Source of the DNA: JAAYAN01 sp964437215
Lineage (GTDB): Bacteria > Bacteroidota > Ignavibacteria > Ignavibacteriales > Melioribacteraceae
NCBI GenBank assembly: GCA_964437215.1
Contig: CAYTFZ010000144.1
Coordinates: 1-5,253 of the forward strand
Direction of reading: 5' to 3'
Length of the DNA stretch: 5,253 bases
The notes under the pieces were generated by a model. The model was not told the DNA's origin, ran no database searches, and saw only the letters and a program-made list of their open reading frames with translations. Shown piece after piece: positions 1 through 5,253 of the stretch (position 1 is its first letter; each line of letters begins with the position of its first letter). The position numbers and the translations under genes are program-made.

Positions 1-22
1 TAAGATTTAGTTTAATATCAAA

Positions 23-46
23 AGCCCACGATTTAAATCGTGGGCT
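23..46 (-). terminator. Perfect 24-bp palindrome, probable intrinsic terminator of the operon
   Basis: The sequence is a perfect inverted repeat with 12-base arms meeting at a central TTTAAA. As RNA it would form a 10-bp stem (AGCCCACGAT paired with ATCGTGGGCT) closed by a TTAA loop. On the minus strand it starts 16 bases after the stop codon of the OPT transporter gene and is followed by TTTTGATATT, a short U-rich tail that includes the last arm base. On the plus strand there is no T-run after it, so termination should mainly serve the minus-strand operon. The U-tract is short, so efficiency is uncertain. The near-perfect symmetry would also fit a dispersed palindromic repeat used as a terminator. 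Confidence 0.7.
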
Positions 47-62
47 GACTATAATAAAATCT

Positions 63-2048
63 CTACTCTTCTTCAACTTTTGCGCGCATTGCGTCCCAAA
101 TCATATAAAGGCAAAGCAGGGCAAACATTGCCAGCGCAAGCATTTCACCGGATTTAGATTCTGCCCATTCGGCATTTACCCAGTTATAATCCATAAAACG
201 AAGAAGTGCACTCAACACGCCCATTAATGCGCCGCCGGCAATAAAGCCCGAAGCAATAAGAGTACCGCGTTCGCGCCGCGCATTGTTTTTCTTTTCGTTG
301 CCGCTTCTTGTAGAAACAAAATGAGCTATCAATCCGCCAACTAAAAGCGGAGTGTTAAGCTCAAGCGGTATGTACATTCCTAGGGCAAATGCAAGAGCCG
401 GAACCTTCAACATTGTGAGAATAAGCGCAAACAAAGCTCCCGCAAGATAAAGCATCCAAGGCGCCGGCTGCTGATCCATTAGCGGCTGAATTACCGCAGC
501 CATTGCGTTTGCCTGCGGGGCAACAAGAGCGCCTTCTCCGGTAAAGCCGAATGTTTCGTTTAATATCATTACTACAAAACCAACTGTCAGTGCCGAGGCA
601 AGCACACCTAAAAATTTCCACTGTTCCTGTTTTTTGGGAGTAGTGCCAAGCCAGTAACCGATTTTCAAATCCGTTACGAAGCCGCCTGCCATTGAAAGTG
701 CTGTGCATACAACGCCGCCGATAATTAACGCTGCAACCATTCCTGATGAGCCTTTTAATCCTACCGAAGTTAAAATTATTGATGAAAGAATAAGTGTCAT
801 AAGCGTCATTCCGCTTACAGGATTTGTTCCTACAATTGCGGTAGCGTTTGCTGCAACAGTTGTAAAAAGAAAAGCTATAATAAGCACAATTAATATACCG
901 GTAATTGCCCAGGTAGTATTACCCACAACACCAGTCTGGAAAAATACAAAAAGCAGTATCGCGGTTACAATCAGAAATCCGATAATTATTTTCATTGAAA
1001 TATCGCGGCTTGTTCTTGATGTACTTTCTCCGTCTGCTTTCTTTCCGAAAATTTCTTTAACTCCAAGCGAAATTGCATCGCGGATAATTTTAGATGACCG
1101 GATAATGCCGATAATTCCAGCCATTGCAATTCCTCCGATGCCGATATGCCGCACATACTGGCGGAAAATTTCTTCGGCAGACATAGCGGAAATAATTTTT
1201 CCTGCTCCGGCTCCCAAAGGCTCGGTTAAGCCTGCGCCTATATACGAAACTATAGGGATAAGCACATACCACGAAACAAAAGAACCTGCTGCAATTATTG
1301 CAGCATATTTAAGACCCACAATATAACCGAGTCCCATAACCGCAGCGCCTACGTTCATTCTGTAAACAAGCTTAAACTTTTCGGAAAGAACCTCGCCCCA
1401 CTGAAATACGCGCGAAGTAAAAACCTCGCTCCAGGCTCCGAAAGAAGCAATGGCAAAATCGTAAACGCCGCCTATCAATCCGCTTATCATTAAAACAAAA
1501 GCCTGTTTTCCGCCTTTTTCGCCGGCAACAAGAATTTCGGTTGTAGCGGTTGCTTCGGGGAAAGGCAGTTTACCGTGCATTTCGGCAACAAAATATTTAC
1601 GGAAAGGGATGATAAACAATATTCCTAAAATTCCACCGAATGCCGAAGCCAGGAAAATCTGGAAAAAACTTGCATCAAGATTCAATATGTAAAGAGCAGG
1701 AATTGTAAATATTGATCCGGCTACAATCAATCCCGAATTTTGCCCGATGGATTGAATGATTATATTCTGACCAAGCGAACCTTTTATTTTAAATAGCGAA
1801 GAAAGCCCGACAGCTATAATTGCAATAGGTATAGCAGCTTCAAAAACCTGTCCTATTTTTAAACCTAAATAAGCGGCAGCCGCAGAAAACAGCACAGCCA
1901 TAATTAATCCGGTAATTACCGAATAGGGCGTAATTTCGCGCGGGGATGAATCTGCAGGCATAAGAGGTTTGTATTCCTCACCTGGTTTCAGCTCGCTGTA
2001 TGCGTTTTCGGGCAGTCCTTTAACTTTTCCTTCTGAATGATCGCTCAT
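63..2048 (-). CDS. OPT family oligopeptide (or metal-chelate) transporter
   Basis: Inner-membrane transporter of the OPT superfamily, whose members use the proton gradient to import short peptides or, in the yellow-stripe-like (YSL) branch, metal chelates. The 661 residues fit bacterial members, and the protein is hydrophobic throughout, with roughly 15-17 membrane segments. Family motifs are in order: AAAAYLGLKIG near 56-66 followed by AAIPIAI (71-77), LPFPEATATTEIL (161-173), GTNPVSGMTL (407-416), TDLKIGYWLGTTPKKQ (459-474) and GMYIPLELNTPLLVGGLI (557-574). Hydrophilic stretches are the N-terminal 40 residues, a loop at about 318-352 (KADGESTSRTSRD) and the basic loop at 581-595. The start is fixed by an AGGAG site six bases upstream of the ATG; the stop is TAG. 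It is second in a tight operon with a secreted S8 protease, which favours peptide uptake, but the bacterial OPT branch is YSL-related, so the substrate cannot be settled from sequence. No truncation or frameshift is seen. Confidence 0.95.
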   Translation of the reverse strand: MSDHSEGKVKGLPENAYSELKPGEEYKPLMPADSSPREITPYSVITGLIMAVLFSAAAAYLGLKIGQVFEAAIPIAIIAVGLSSLFKIKGSLGQNIIIQSIGQNSGLIVAGSIFTIPALYILNLDASFFQIFLASAFGGILGILFIIPFRKYFVAEMHGKLPFPEATATTEILVAGEKGGKQAFVLMISGLIGGVYDFAIASFGAWSEVFTSRVFQWGEVLSEKFKLVYRMNVGAAVMGLGYIVGLKYAAIIAAGSFVSWYVLIPIVSYIGAGLTEPLGAGAGKIISAMSAEEIFRQYVRHIGIGGIAMAGIIGIIRSSKIIRDAISLGVKEIFGKKADGESTSRTSRDISMKIIIGFLIVTAILLFVFFQTGVVGNTTWAITGILIVLIIAFLFTTVAANATAIVGTNPVSGMTLMTLILSSIILTSVGLKGSSGMVAALIIGGVVCTALSMAGGFVTDLKIGYWLGTTPKKQEQWKFLGVLASALTVGFVVMILNETFGFTGEGALVAPQANAMAAVIQPLMDQQPAPWMLYLAGALFALILTMLKVPALAFALGMYIPLELNTPLLVGGLIAHFVSTRSGNEKKNNARRERGTLIASGFIAGGALMGVLSALLRFMDYNWVNAEWAESKSGEMLALAMFALLCLYMIWDAMRAKVEEE

Positions 2049-2054
2049 ATTTTT

Positions 2055-2059
2055 CTCCT
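2055..2059 (-). promoter_or_regulatory. Ribosome binding site of the OPT gene, overlapping the protease stop codon
   Basis: On the minus strand the sequence reads TAGGAG-AAAAAT-ATG. AGGAG is a strong Shine-Dalgarno core six bases from the ATG. The upstream protease gene ends with TAG at 2060-2058, so its stop codon shares its AG with the first two bases of this site. Ribosomes finishing the protease would sit on the transporter's start region, which suggests translational coupling. The arrangement is seen directly; the coupling is inferred. Confidence 0.85.
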
Positions 2060-4886
2060 AAAATTTAAAGTTTACGGGCATTTCCATTACTGTTTCATCG
2101 TCAAGATTTTTAAATATTATTACTCCTGTATATTCATATCCGTCGGGATTTTGTTTTTCAGGAGGATTAAAACTGCAGTTAAGTTCTGCAGGTACCGAAG
2201 GATATAAAACAAGCCGGCTGCTTTCGGCAAGGGATACGTTTACTTTTGAAGGATTTTCAATTTTAACAATTTCTTTAATTTTAACATCAACTTTGTCCGA
2301 AGCATTTGCAAATCCGGGAATTAAAGTCAGTTTCAGGTTTACAGTATCTTTGCCAAAGTAATTGCGGATAGAAATGCTGCCTTTGCTGTAACTTAATCCG
2401 TCCGATTCCAAAGCATTCCCTTCTTCATCGTAAATCATAAGCGCAAAATCAGTTACCTTGTTAAAATCTTCTTTGCTTAAGGAAATTTTAAATTCTTTTT
2501 CTGCTTTTCCTTTAAAAAATGTAAAATTAAAATCTTCGGATGACTTCCTGTCGATTTTAACAAGATGTTCTTTTTCGTAACCGGTAATCATTCCGCTTAC
2601 TCGGTAAGTTTTTGCTTCATTAAAACGGTTAACAACTTCAAGTTTATTTCCCGATAAATAGGATAAAGGTTCTTTTGTAAGTATTTCAATACTTTCAAAC
2701 TGAACCGCAAGATTATAAACCGAAGTATCTTTTGCTCTGAAATATCCTAAAACAACAACTTCATAAACTCCCGGTTCCGGATTATATATGTATCTGGTAC
2801 TTTTCTTTCCGTCTTCGGCAGAATCGAAATATCCATATTGCTCTTCTCTTCCTTGCGGATTGTGTACAAAGAACCAGCAATTGGCATATTTGCCTTTGGT
2901 GTTCTGCAAATCAATTTTCATCGAAGTGGCACCGGCAGGAACGCTTACAAAATATCTTTTATGTTCGCAGGGTCCTAAAATTTCTTCTTTCCATTCGTTT
3001 TGATAATTATTTGAAGAATTGAACTCGTAGGGAATTATTACAGTGGCAGTCATTTCCAGTTCCGGCATATTGCTTCCGTCGGTGCGGAAAGCTGTAAGTT
3101 TTGAGTTATATAATCCCGGTTTCTGCTTTATGCTTTTATCAATACGCACATTTAATTTTGCCGGCTGGTCATTGCGGAAATGGATTTTCGACTGAACAGG
3201 TTTAATCCATGGCGAATCGCTTTTAACATCCAAAATTCTGTAAAATTTGGATTGATTTATATAATTATCGCGGGAAATTTCGAATAGGAAATCTTCATTT
3301 CCTGTAATGAAAGAGCCGTTGCGGATATAAAGGTTAGGCGATGAATAGTTTGGCATATTAGGCGCAAAAGAAGATATTGTGTATTTTTCGAACTTCCCTG
3401 TTTCGCCGGCTTTCAGGTATTTTTTTAGCAGCTCGTAAGCATTTTTAAGATTTATATATCCGGCGCCCTGGTCTGCGTAAGTGTATCCTTTAATAGGCAC
3501 TGCGCTTTCGCGAATGATTTTATACAAAAGCTGTGCTGGAATTTTAATATCCGGGAAATCTGTTTTTGCCGCTCCCAGTAAAACAGCCATAACACCGGCA
3601 GAATAAGGAGATGCCATACTGGTTCCCCAGCTTCCGTCGCCCGCTTCGAAGTTAGGTACAGTGGAAATTGAAGCTCCCGGTGCAACAACATCCGGTTTAT
3701 TCACTTCTCCGCCGCGCGAACTGAAATGTAAAATATAATCTTTTTCTATTTTGGTGCCGTAAACATCGGCTGCAACCTCTTTTGCAAGCACTGCCCCCGA
3801 AGAAAAAACGTAAGGTGAGCAAGCCGGCATTCCGGTTGAAGAAATTCCGGGACCTTCGTTGCTGTTTGAAGTGCTTACGTAAAGATATTTATTGTCTTTT
3901 AAAAGACTGTCAAGGAATTGTTCAATTTCAGCCATCCCTTCAATTTCGGAACCGATTCCGAAACTCATATTAATTATGCAGGGTTCTTTTCTTTCCTTCG
4001 ATATTTTATCGGCATACAGATAAGCCTTTTTCATACTTTCAGCAACGGTTGCTCCGCCTGCGTAATTGTTATTCCCGAGTTTTAATCCTATAACTTTCGC
4101 TCCGGGTGCAATTCCGTTAAAACCGCCTTCGCCGATGTTGAATCCGGCAGCAATTCCCGCGCAGTTTGTTCCGTGTCCGCCGTCGTCAAAATACAGCACA
4201 ATTTTATTTTCTTCCGGAAAAATATTAAGAGCTAAAGTAAATGCCGGCACTTTATCTTTTCGCTCAAAAATAAAAGAGTCGAAATTTTCCTTGTAATTGC
4301 GAACCGGTTTTTCGTCTGCAATGGTACCGTTATTGTTTAAATCGATAAATACAACATTTGTTTCGGTTCCTTCAACCAGGGTTTTGAATGTAACAAAAAA
4401 GAATTTATCATCTTCGGCGCCGTTCCCGTTTATGTCTTTCACTCCGGAGCCGGAATTCTTCCAAAGTTTTTCTTCAATAACTCCGATAAAATATTTATCG
4501 TCAGCAGCCGATAACGAAAGTCCGTCTGCACCTGCAATTTTAAAATCTTTCTCTTTGCTGATAAAAACTTTTACATCTTTTCCGTCAATTTCAACTTCAT
4601 CAATTTCTGCGGGATAAAAATTAATATCGCCCTGATGAGTAAAATCCTGCGCGTCAATAACTTTTACTTCGCCGGTTGATGTTTGCGTAAGACCGTCGAT
4701 GCCCATATCAACACCTGTATCGAGGATTAAAATTATTGTCCCTCTTCCGTCATATCCGGGGTGCTCCTTAGCAAATTCTGCAACGCCGGTATTATTCAGC
4801 GAAATATATGTCTGCTTCATTTCCTGCGGAAAAACAGTAACAGAAATTGTAATTAAGAACAGAAAAACAGTGCGGGAAAACTTCAT
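2058..4886 (-). CDS. Exported S8 (subtilisin) serine protease, tripeptidyl-peptidase II-like
   Basis: Secreted or periplasmic subtilase of 942 residues. Residues 1-21 look like a signal peptide: basic Lys2/Arg5, a hydrophobic core (TVFLFLITISVTV), then FPQ-EM; there is no lipobox. The catalytic triad is Asp56 (LILDTGVD), His238 (DGGHGTNCAG) and Ser423 (WGTSMASP), with oxyanion Asn343 (SNSNEG). The Asp-His gap is 182 residues instead of about 30 in ordinary subtilisins. The opening (HPGYDGRG...DTGVD), the insert ending in KPVRNYKE (193-200) and the 185-residue His-Ser spacing all match what I recall of tripeptidyl peptidase II (TPP II). The catalytic domain ends near 490. About 450 beta-rich residues follow, with a segment near 638-732 (RYFVSVPAGAT at 644-654) resembling a TPP II beta domain. 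The protein is about 300 residues shorter than human TPP II, lacks its helical C-terminal part, and ends in MPVNFKF without a recognisable sorting domain. The start is supported by GAGGT four bases upstream. It is first in an operon with an OPT transporter. Exact specificity is uncertain. Confidence 0.93.
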   Translation of the reverse strand: MKFSRTVFLFLITISVTVFPQEMKQTYISLNNTGVAEFAKEHPGYDGRGTIILILDTGVDMGIDGLTQTSTGEVKVIDAQDFTHQGDINFYPAEIDEVEIDGKDVKVFISKEKDFKIAGADGLSLSAADDKYFIGVIEEKLWKNSGSGVKDINGNGAEDDKFFFVTFKTLVEGTETNVVFIDLNNNGTIADEKPVRNYKENFDSFIFERKDKVPAFTLALNIFPEENKIVLYFDDGGHGTNCAGIAAGFNIGEGGFNGIAPGAKVIGLKLGNNNYAGGATVAESMKKAYLYADKISKERKEPCIINMSFGIGSEIEGMAEIEQFLDSLLKDNKYLYVSTSNSNEGPGISSTGMPACSPYVFSSGAVLAKEVAADVYGTKIEKDYILHFSSRGGEVNKPDVVAPGASISTVPNFEAGDGSWGTSMASPYSAGVMAVLLGAAKTDFPDIKIPAQLLYKIIRESAVPIKGYTYADQGAGYINLKNAYELLKKYLKAGETGKFEKYTISSFAPNMPNYSSPNLYIRNGSFITGNEDFLFEISRDNYINQSKFYRILDVKSDSPWIKPVQSKIHFRNDQPAKLNVRIDKSIKQKPGLYNSKLTAFRTDGSNMPELEMTATVIIPYEFNSSNNYQNEWKEEILGPCEHKRYFVSVPAGATSMKIDLQNTKGKYANCWFFVHNPQGREEQYGYFDSAEDGKKSTRYIYNPEPGVYEVVVLGYFRAKDTSVYNLAVQFESIEILTKEPLSYLSGNKLEVVNRFNEAKTYRVSGMITGYEKEHLVKIDRKSSEDFNFTFFKGKAEKEFKISLSKEDFNKVTDFALMIYDEEGNALESDGLSYSKGSISIRNYFGKDTVNLKLTLIPGFANASDKVDVKIKEIVKIENPSKVNVSLAESSRLVLYPSVPAELNCSFNPPEKQNPDGYEYTGVIIFKNLDDETVMEMPVNFKF

Positions 4887-4890
4887 ATAT

Positions 4891-4895
4891 ACCTC
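4891..4895 (-). promoter_or_regulatory. Ribosome binding site of the S8 protease gene
   Basis: The minus strand reads GAGGT-ATAT-ATG. GAGGT pairs with the anti-Shine-Dalgarno sequence and lies four bases before the ATG. The ATG is followed directly by a typical signal peptide, so this start is well supported. Confidence 0.75.
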
Positions 4896-4922
4896 AGTTA
4901 ATGTATTCTATTTTTTGAATGA

Positions 4923-4954
4923 TAAATTTATGAATAAATATTCGAAACTGTAAA
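4923..4954 (-). promoter_or_regulatory. Candidate promoter of the protease-transporter operon
   Basis: On the minus strand TTTACA (4954-4949, five of six matches to the -35 consensus TTGACA) is followed after 18 bases by TAAATT (4930-4925, four of six matches to TATAAT). The extended TAAATTTA (4930-4923) also fits seven of eight positions of the Bacteroidota -7 element TAnnTTTG. Transcription would start near 4917, giving a leader of about 30 bases. The region is so AT-rich that chance matches are likely. A second possible -10 box, TACAAT at 4963-4958, has no good -35 partner. Confidence 0.35.
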
Positions 4955-5042
4955 TAAATTGTAGCAGCAATCAGTAATTAATAGCTGTTTATCGCAGGAA
5001 ACGGTGTTAGGAAAGCGGGCCGGTATAAAAAACAAAAGAAAG

Positions 5043-5077
5043 TTTGAAGTTTGAATTCTTAATTTTGAATTGGAAAG
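5043..5077. repeat. Run of five degenerate 7-bp repeats
   Basis: Read on the plus strand in steps of seven, the units are TTTGAAG, TTTGAAT, TCTTAAT, TTTGAAT and TGGAAAG. Units 1, 2 and 4 are identical or differ at one base; units 3 and 5 are more diverged. The run lies between genes. It resembles the short tandem heptamer repeats known in cyanobacteria and other AT-rich bacterial genomes, but whether this copy belongs to a dispersed family cannot be told from one window. Confidence 0.55.
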
Positions 5078-5199
5078 TAAAAAACGATTGGAACCGCGTC
5101 TATGGCAAATGCCGCGTAAACCTGACAAATGAAACACATTATCACAAAAGATTTTTTATAAGTGCTGTTTTTTCTCTTGGTCTTAAACCCAGATCGGTC

Positions 5200-5216
5200 A
5201 TTACAAATTATGTAAT
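5200..5216. promoter_or_regulatory. Operator-like palindrome ATTACA-N5-TGTAAT
   Basis: Two perfect six-base arms are separated by five bases (AATTA). The size and spacing are typical of a dimeric helix-turn-helix regulator site. Its right half overlaps the -33 position of the candidate plus-strand promoter, where a bound repressor would block transcription. No regulator gene is in the window, and the surrounding sequence is AT-rich, so this is tentative. Confidence 0.3.
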
Positions 5217-5239
5217 TATTAAAATATCAAGTATATTTG
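5209..5239 (+). promoter_or_regulatory. Candidate divergent promoter, Bacteroidota type
   Basis: TATATTTG at 5232-5239 is an exact fit to the Bacteroidota -7 element TAnnTTTG. Exactly 19 bases upstream is TATG (5209-5212), three of four matches to the -33 element TTTG. Transcription would start near 5246 and run rightwards out of the window, so the gene served cannot be seen. The evidence is one motif pair in AT-rich DNA. Confidence 0.3.
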
Positions 5240-5253
5240 ACCGAAATGGGTAA

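Larger units (their letters stand above)
5194..5244. repeat. Inverted repeat with 7-bp arms at the window edge
   Basis: TCGGTCA at 5194-5200 is the exact reverse complement of TGACCGA at 5238-5244, with 37 bases between the arms. It encloses the smaller ATTACA/TGTAAT palindrome and the TATATTTG motif. It could be a paired binding site for a regulator or a chance match; seven-base arms at this distance are only modestly unusual. Confidence 0.3.
4887..5253. other. Non-coding region upstream of the protease gene
   Basis: I see no convincing gene in these 367 bases. Two open frames of 69 codons exist, one on each strand, but they overlap each other across the heptamer repeat, match no family I recognise and have poor start contexts. 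No tRNA or rRNA signature is visible. The part nearest the protease (4887-4980) is very AT-rich and fits a promoter and leader. The middle carries the heptamer run (5043-5077) and a patch richer in GC (about 5090-5125) with a 6-bp direct repeat CCGCGT at 5094-5099 and 5112-5117. The right end carries nested inverted repeats and a possible plus-strand promoter. Confidence 0.7.

Noticed and set aside
703..1326. 207-codon plus-strand open frame antisense to the OPT gene
   Set aside because: It lies wholly opposite a clear OPT coding region with all family motifs. Its Ile/Pro/Ala-rich product is the expected mirror of a hydrophobic membrane protein.
4066..4617. Two consecutive plus-strand open frames antisense to the protease
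   Set aside because: They lie opposite the catalytic domain encoding His238 and the Asp-His insert, and their Ser/Pro/Phe-rich products have no recognisable domain.
5094..5117. CCGCGT direct repeat flanking a small GGCA/TGCC hairpin
   Set aside because: Six-base repeats and a four-base stem are within chance expectation for this length; no CRISPR-like periodicity or attachment-site structure is present.
4928..5137. 69-codon open frame on the minus strand upstream of the protease
   Set aside because: Its middle is a translation of the heptamer repeat (NSKLRIQTSNF), composition is odd with scattered Cys, and it runs through the candidate operon promoter.
5146..5178. AAAAGATTTTTT followed by further T-runs as a plus-strand terminator
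   Set aside because: The possible stem is four A-T pairs with no GC, too weak for an intrinsic terminator, and no plus-strand gene precedes it.
5044..5253. 69-codon open frame on the plus strand ending with TAA at the last three bases of the window
   Set aside because: Its start lies inside the heptamer repeat with no Shine-Dalgarno site, the product matches no family I know, and it would cover the promoter-like elements. It looks like chance.

Overview
The window holds two complete genes, both on the minus strand, followed upstream by about 370 bp of non-coding DNA at the right-hand end. Base composition is AT-rich. The S8 protease ends its signal peptide in a 'VFPQ' stretch, a motif matching the Bacteroidota TAnnTTTG promoter element lies at the right edge, and the spacer carries an AT-rich heptamer repeat. 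Together these suggest a member of the Bacteroidota/Chlorobiota/Ignavibacteria group. This is inference only: both genes also have recognisable Shine-Dalgarno sites, which are less usual in classical Bacteroidetes.

Layout in the direction of transcription (right to left). First comes a 942-residue exported subtilisin-family (S8) serine protease at 4886-2058. It has an intact Asp56/His238/Ser423 triad, a long Asp-to-His insert and a C-terminal beta-rich region, and its architecture resembles eukaryotic tripeptidyl peptidase II (TPP II). Nine bases after its stop codon begins a 661-residue OPT-family (oligopeptide / YSL-type) membrane transporter at 2048-63. The protease stop codon overlaps the transporter's Shine-Dalgarno site. 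A perfect 24-bp palindrome at 23-46, just after the transporter stop, looks like the operon terminator.

The pair reads as a two-gene unit: a protease acting outside the cytoplasm makes short peptides, and a proton-coupled-type transporter takes them up. The operon structure is visible in the sequence; the functional link is inferred. The main point of interest is that the protease is TPP II-like in layout but exported. It lacks the helical C-terminal part of TPP II and, in my alignment from memory, both glutamates that anchor the substrate N-terminus in TPP II. It may therefore be an endopeptidase or have a different exopeptidase specificity.

The right-hand 367 bp (4887-5253) contain no convincing gene. 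They hold a probable promoter for the operon, a run of five degenerate 7-bp repeats, and at the far right a possible outward-facing promoter with nested inverted repeats, suggesting a divergently transcribed gene just outside the window.
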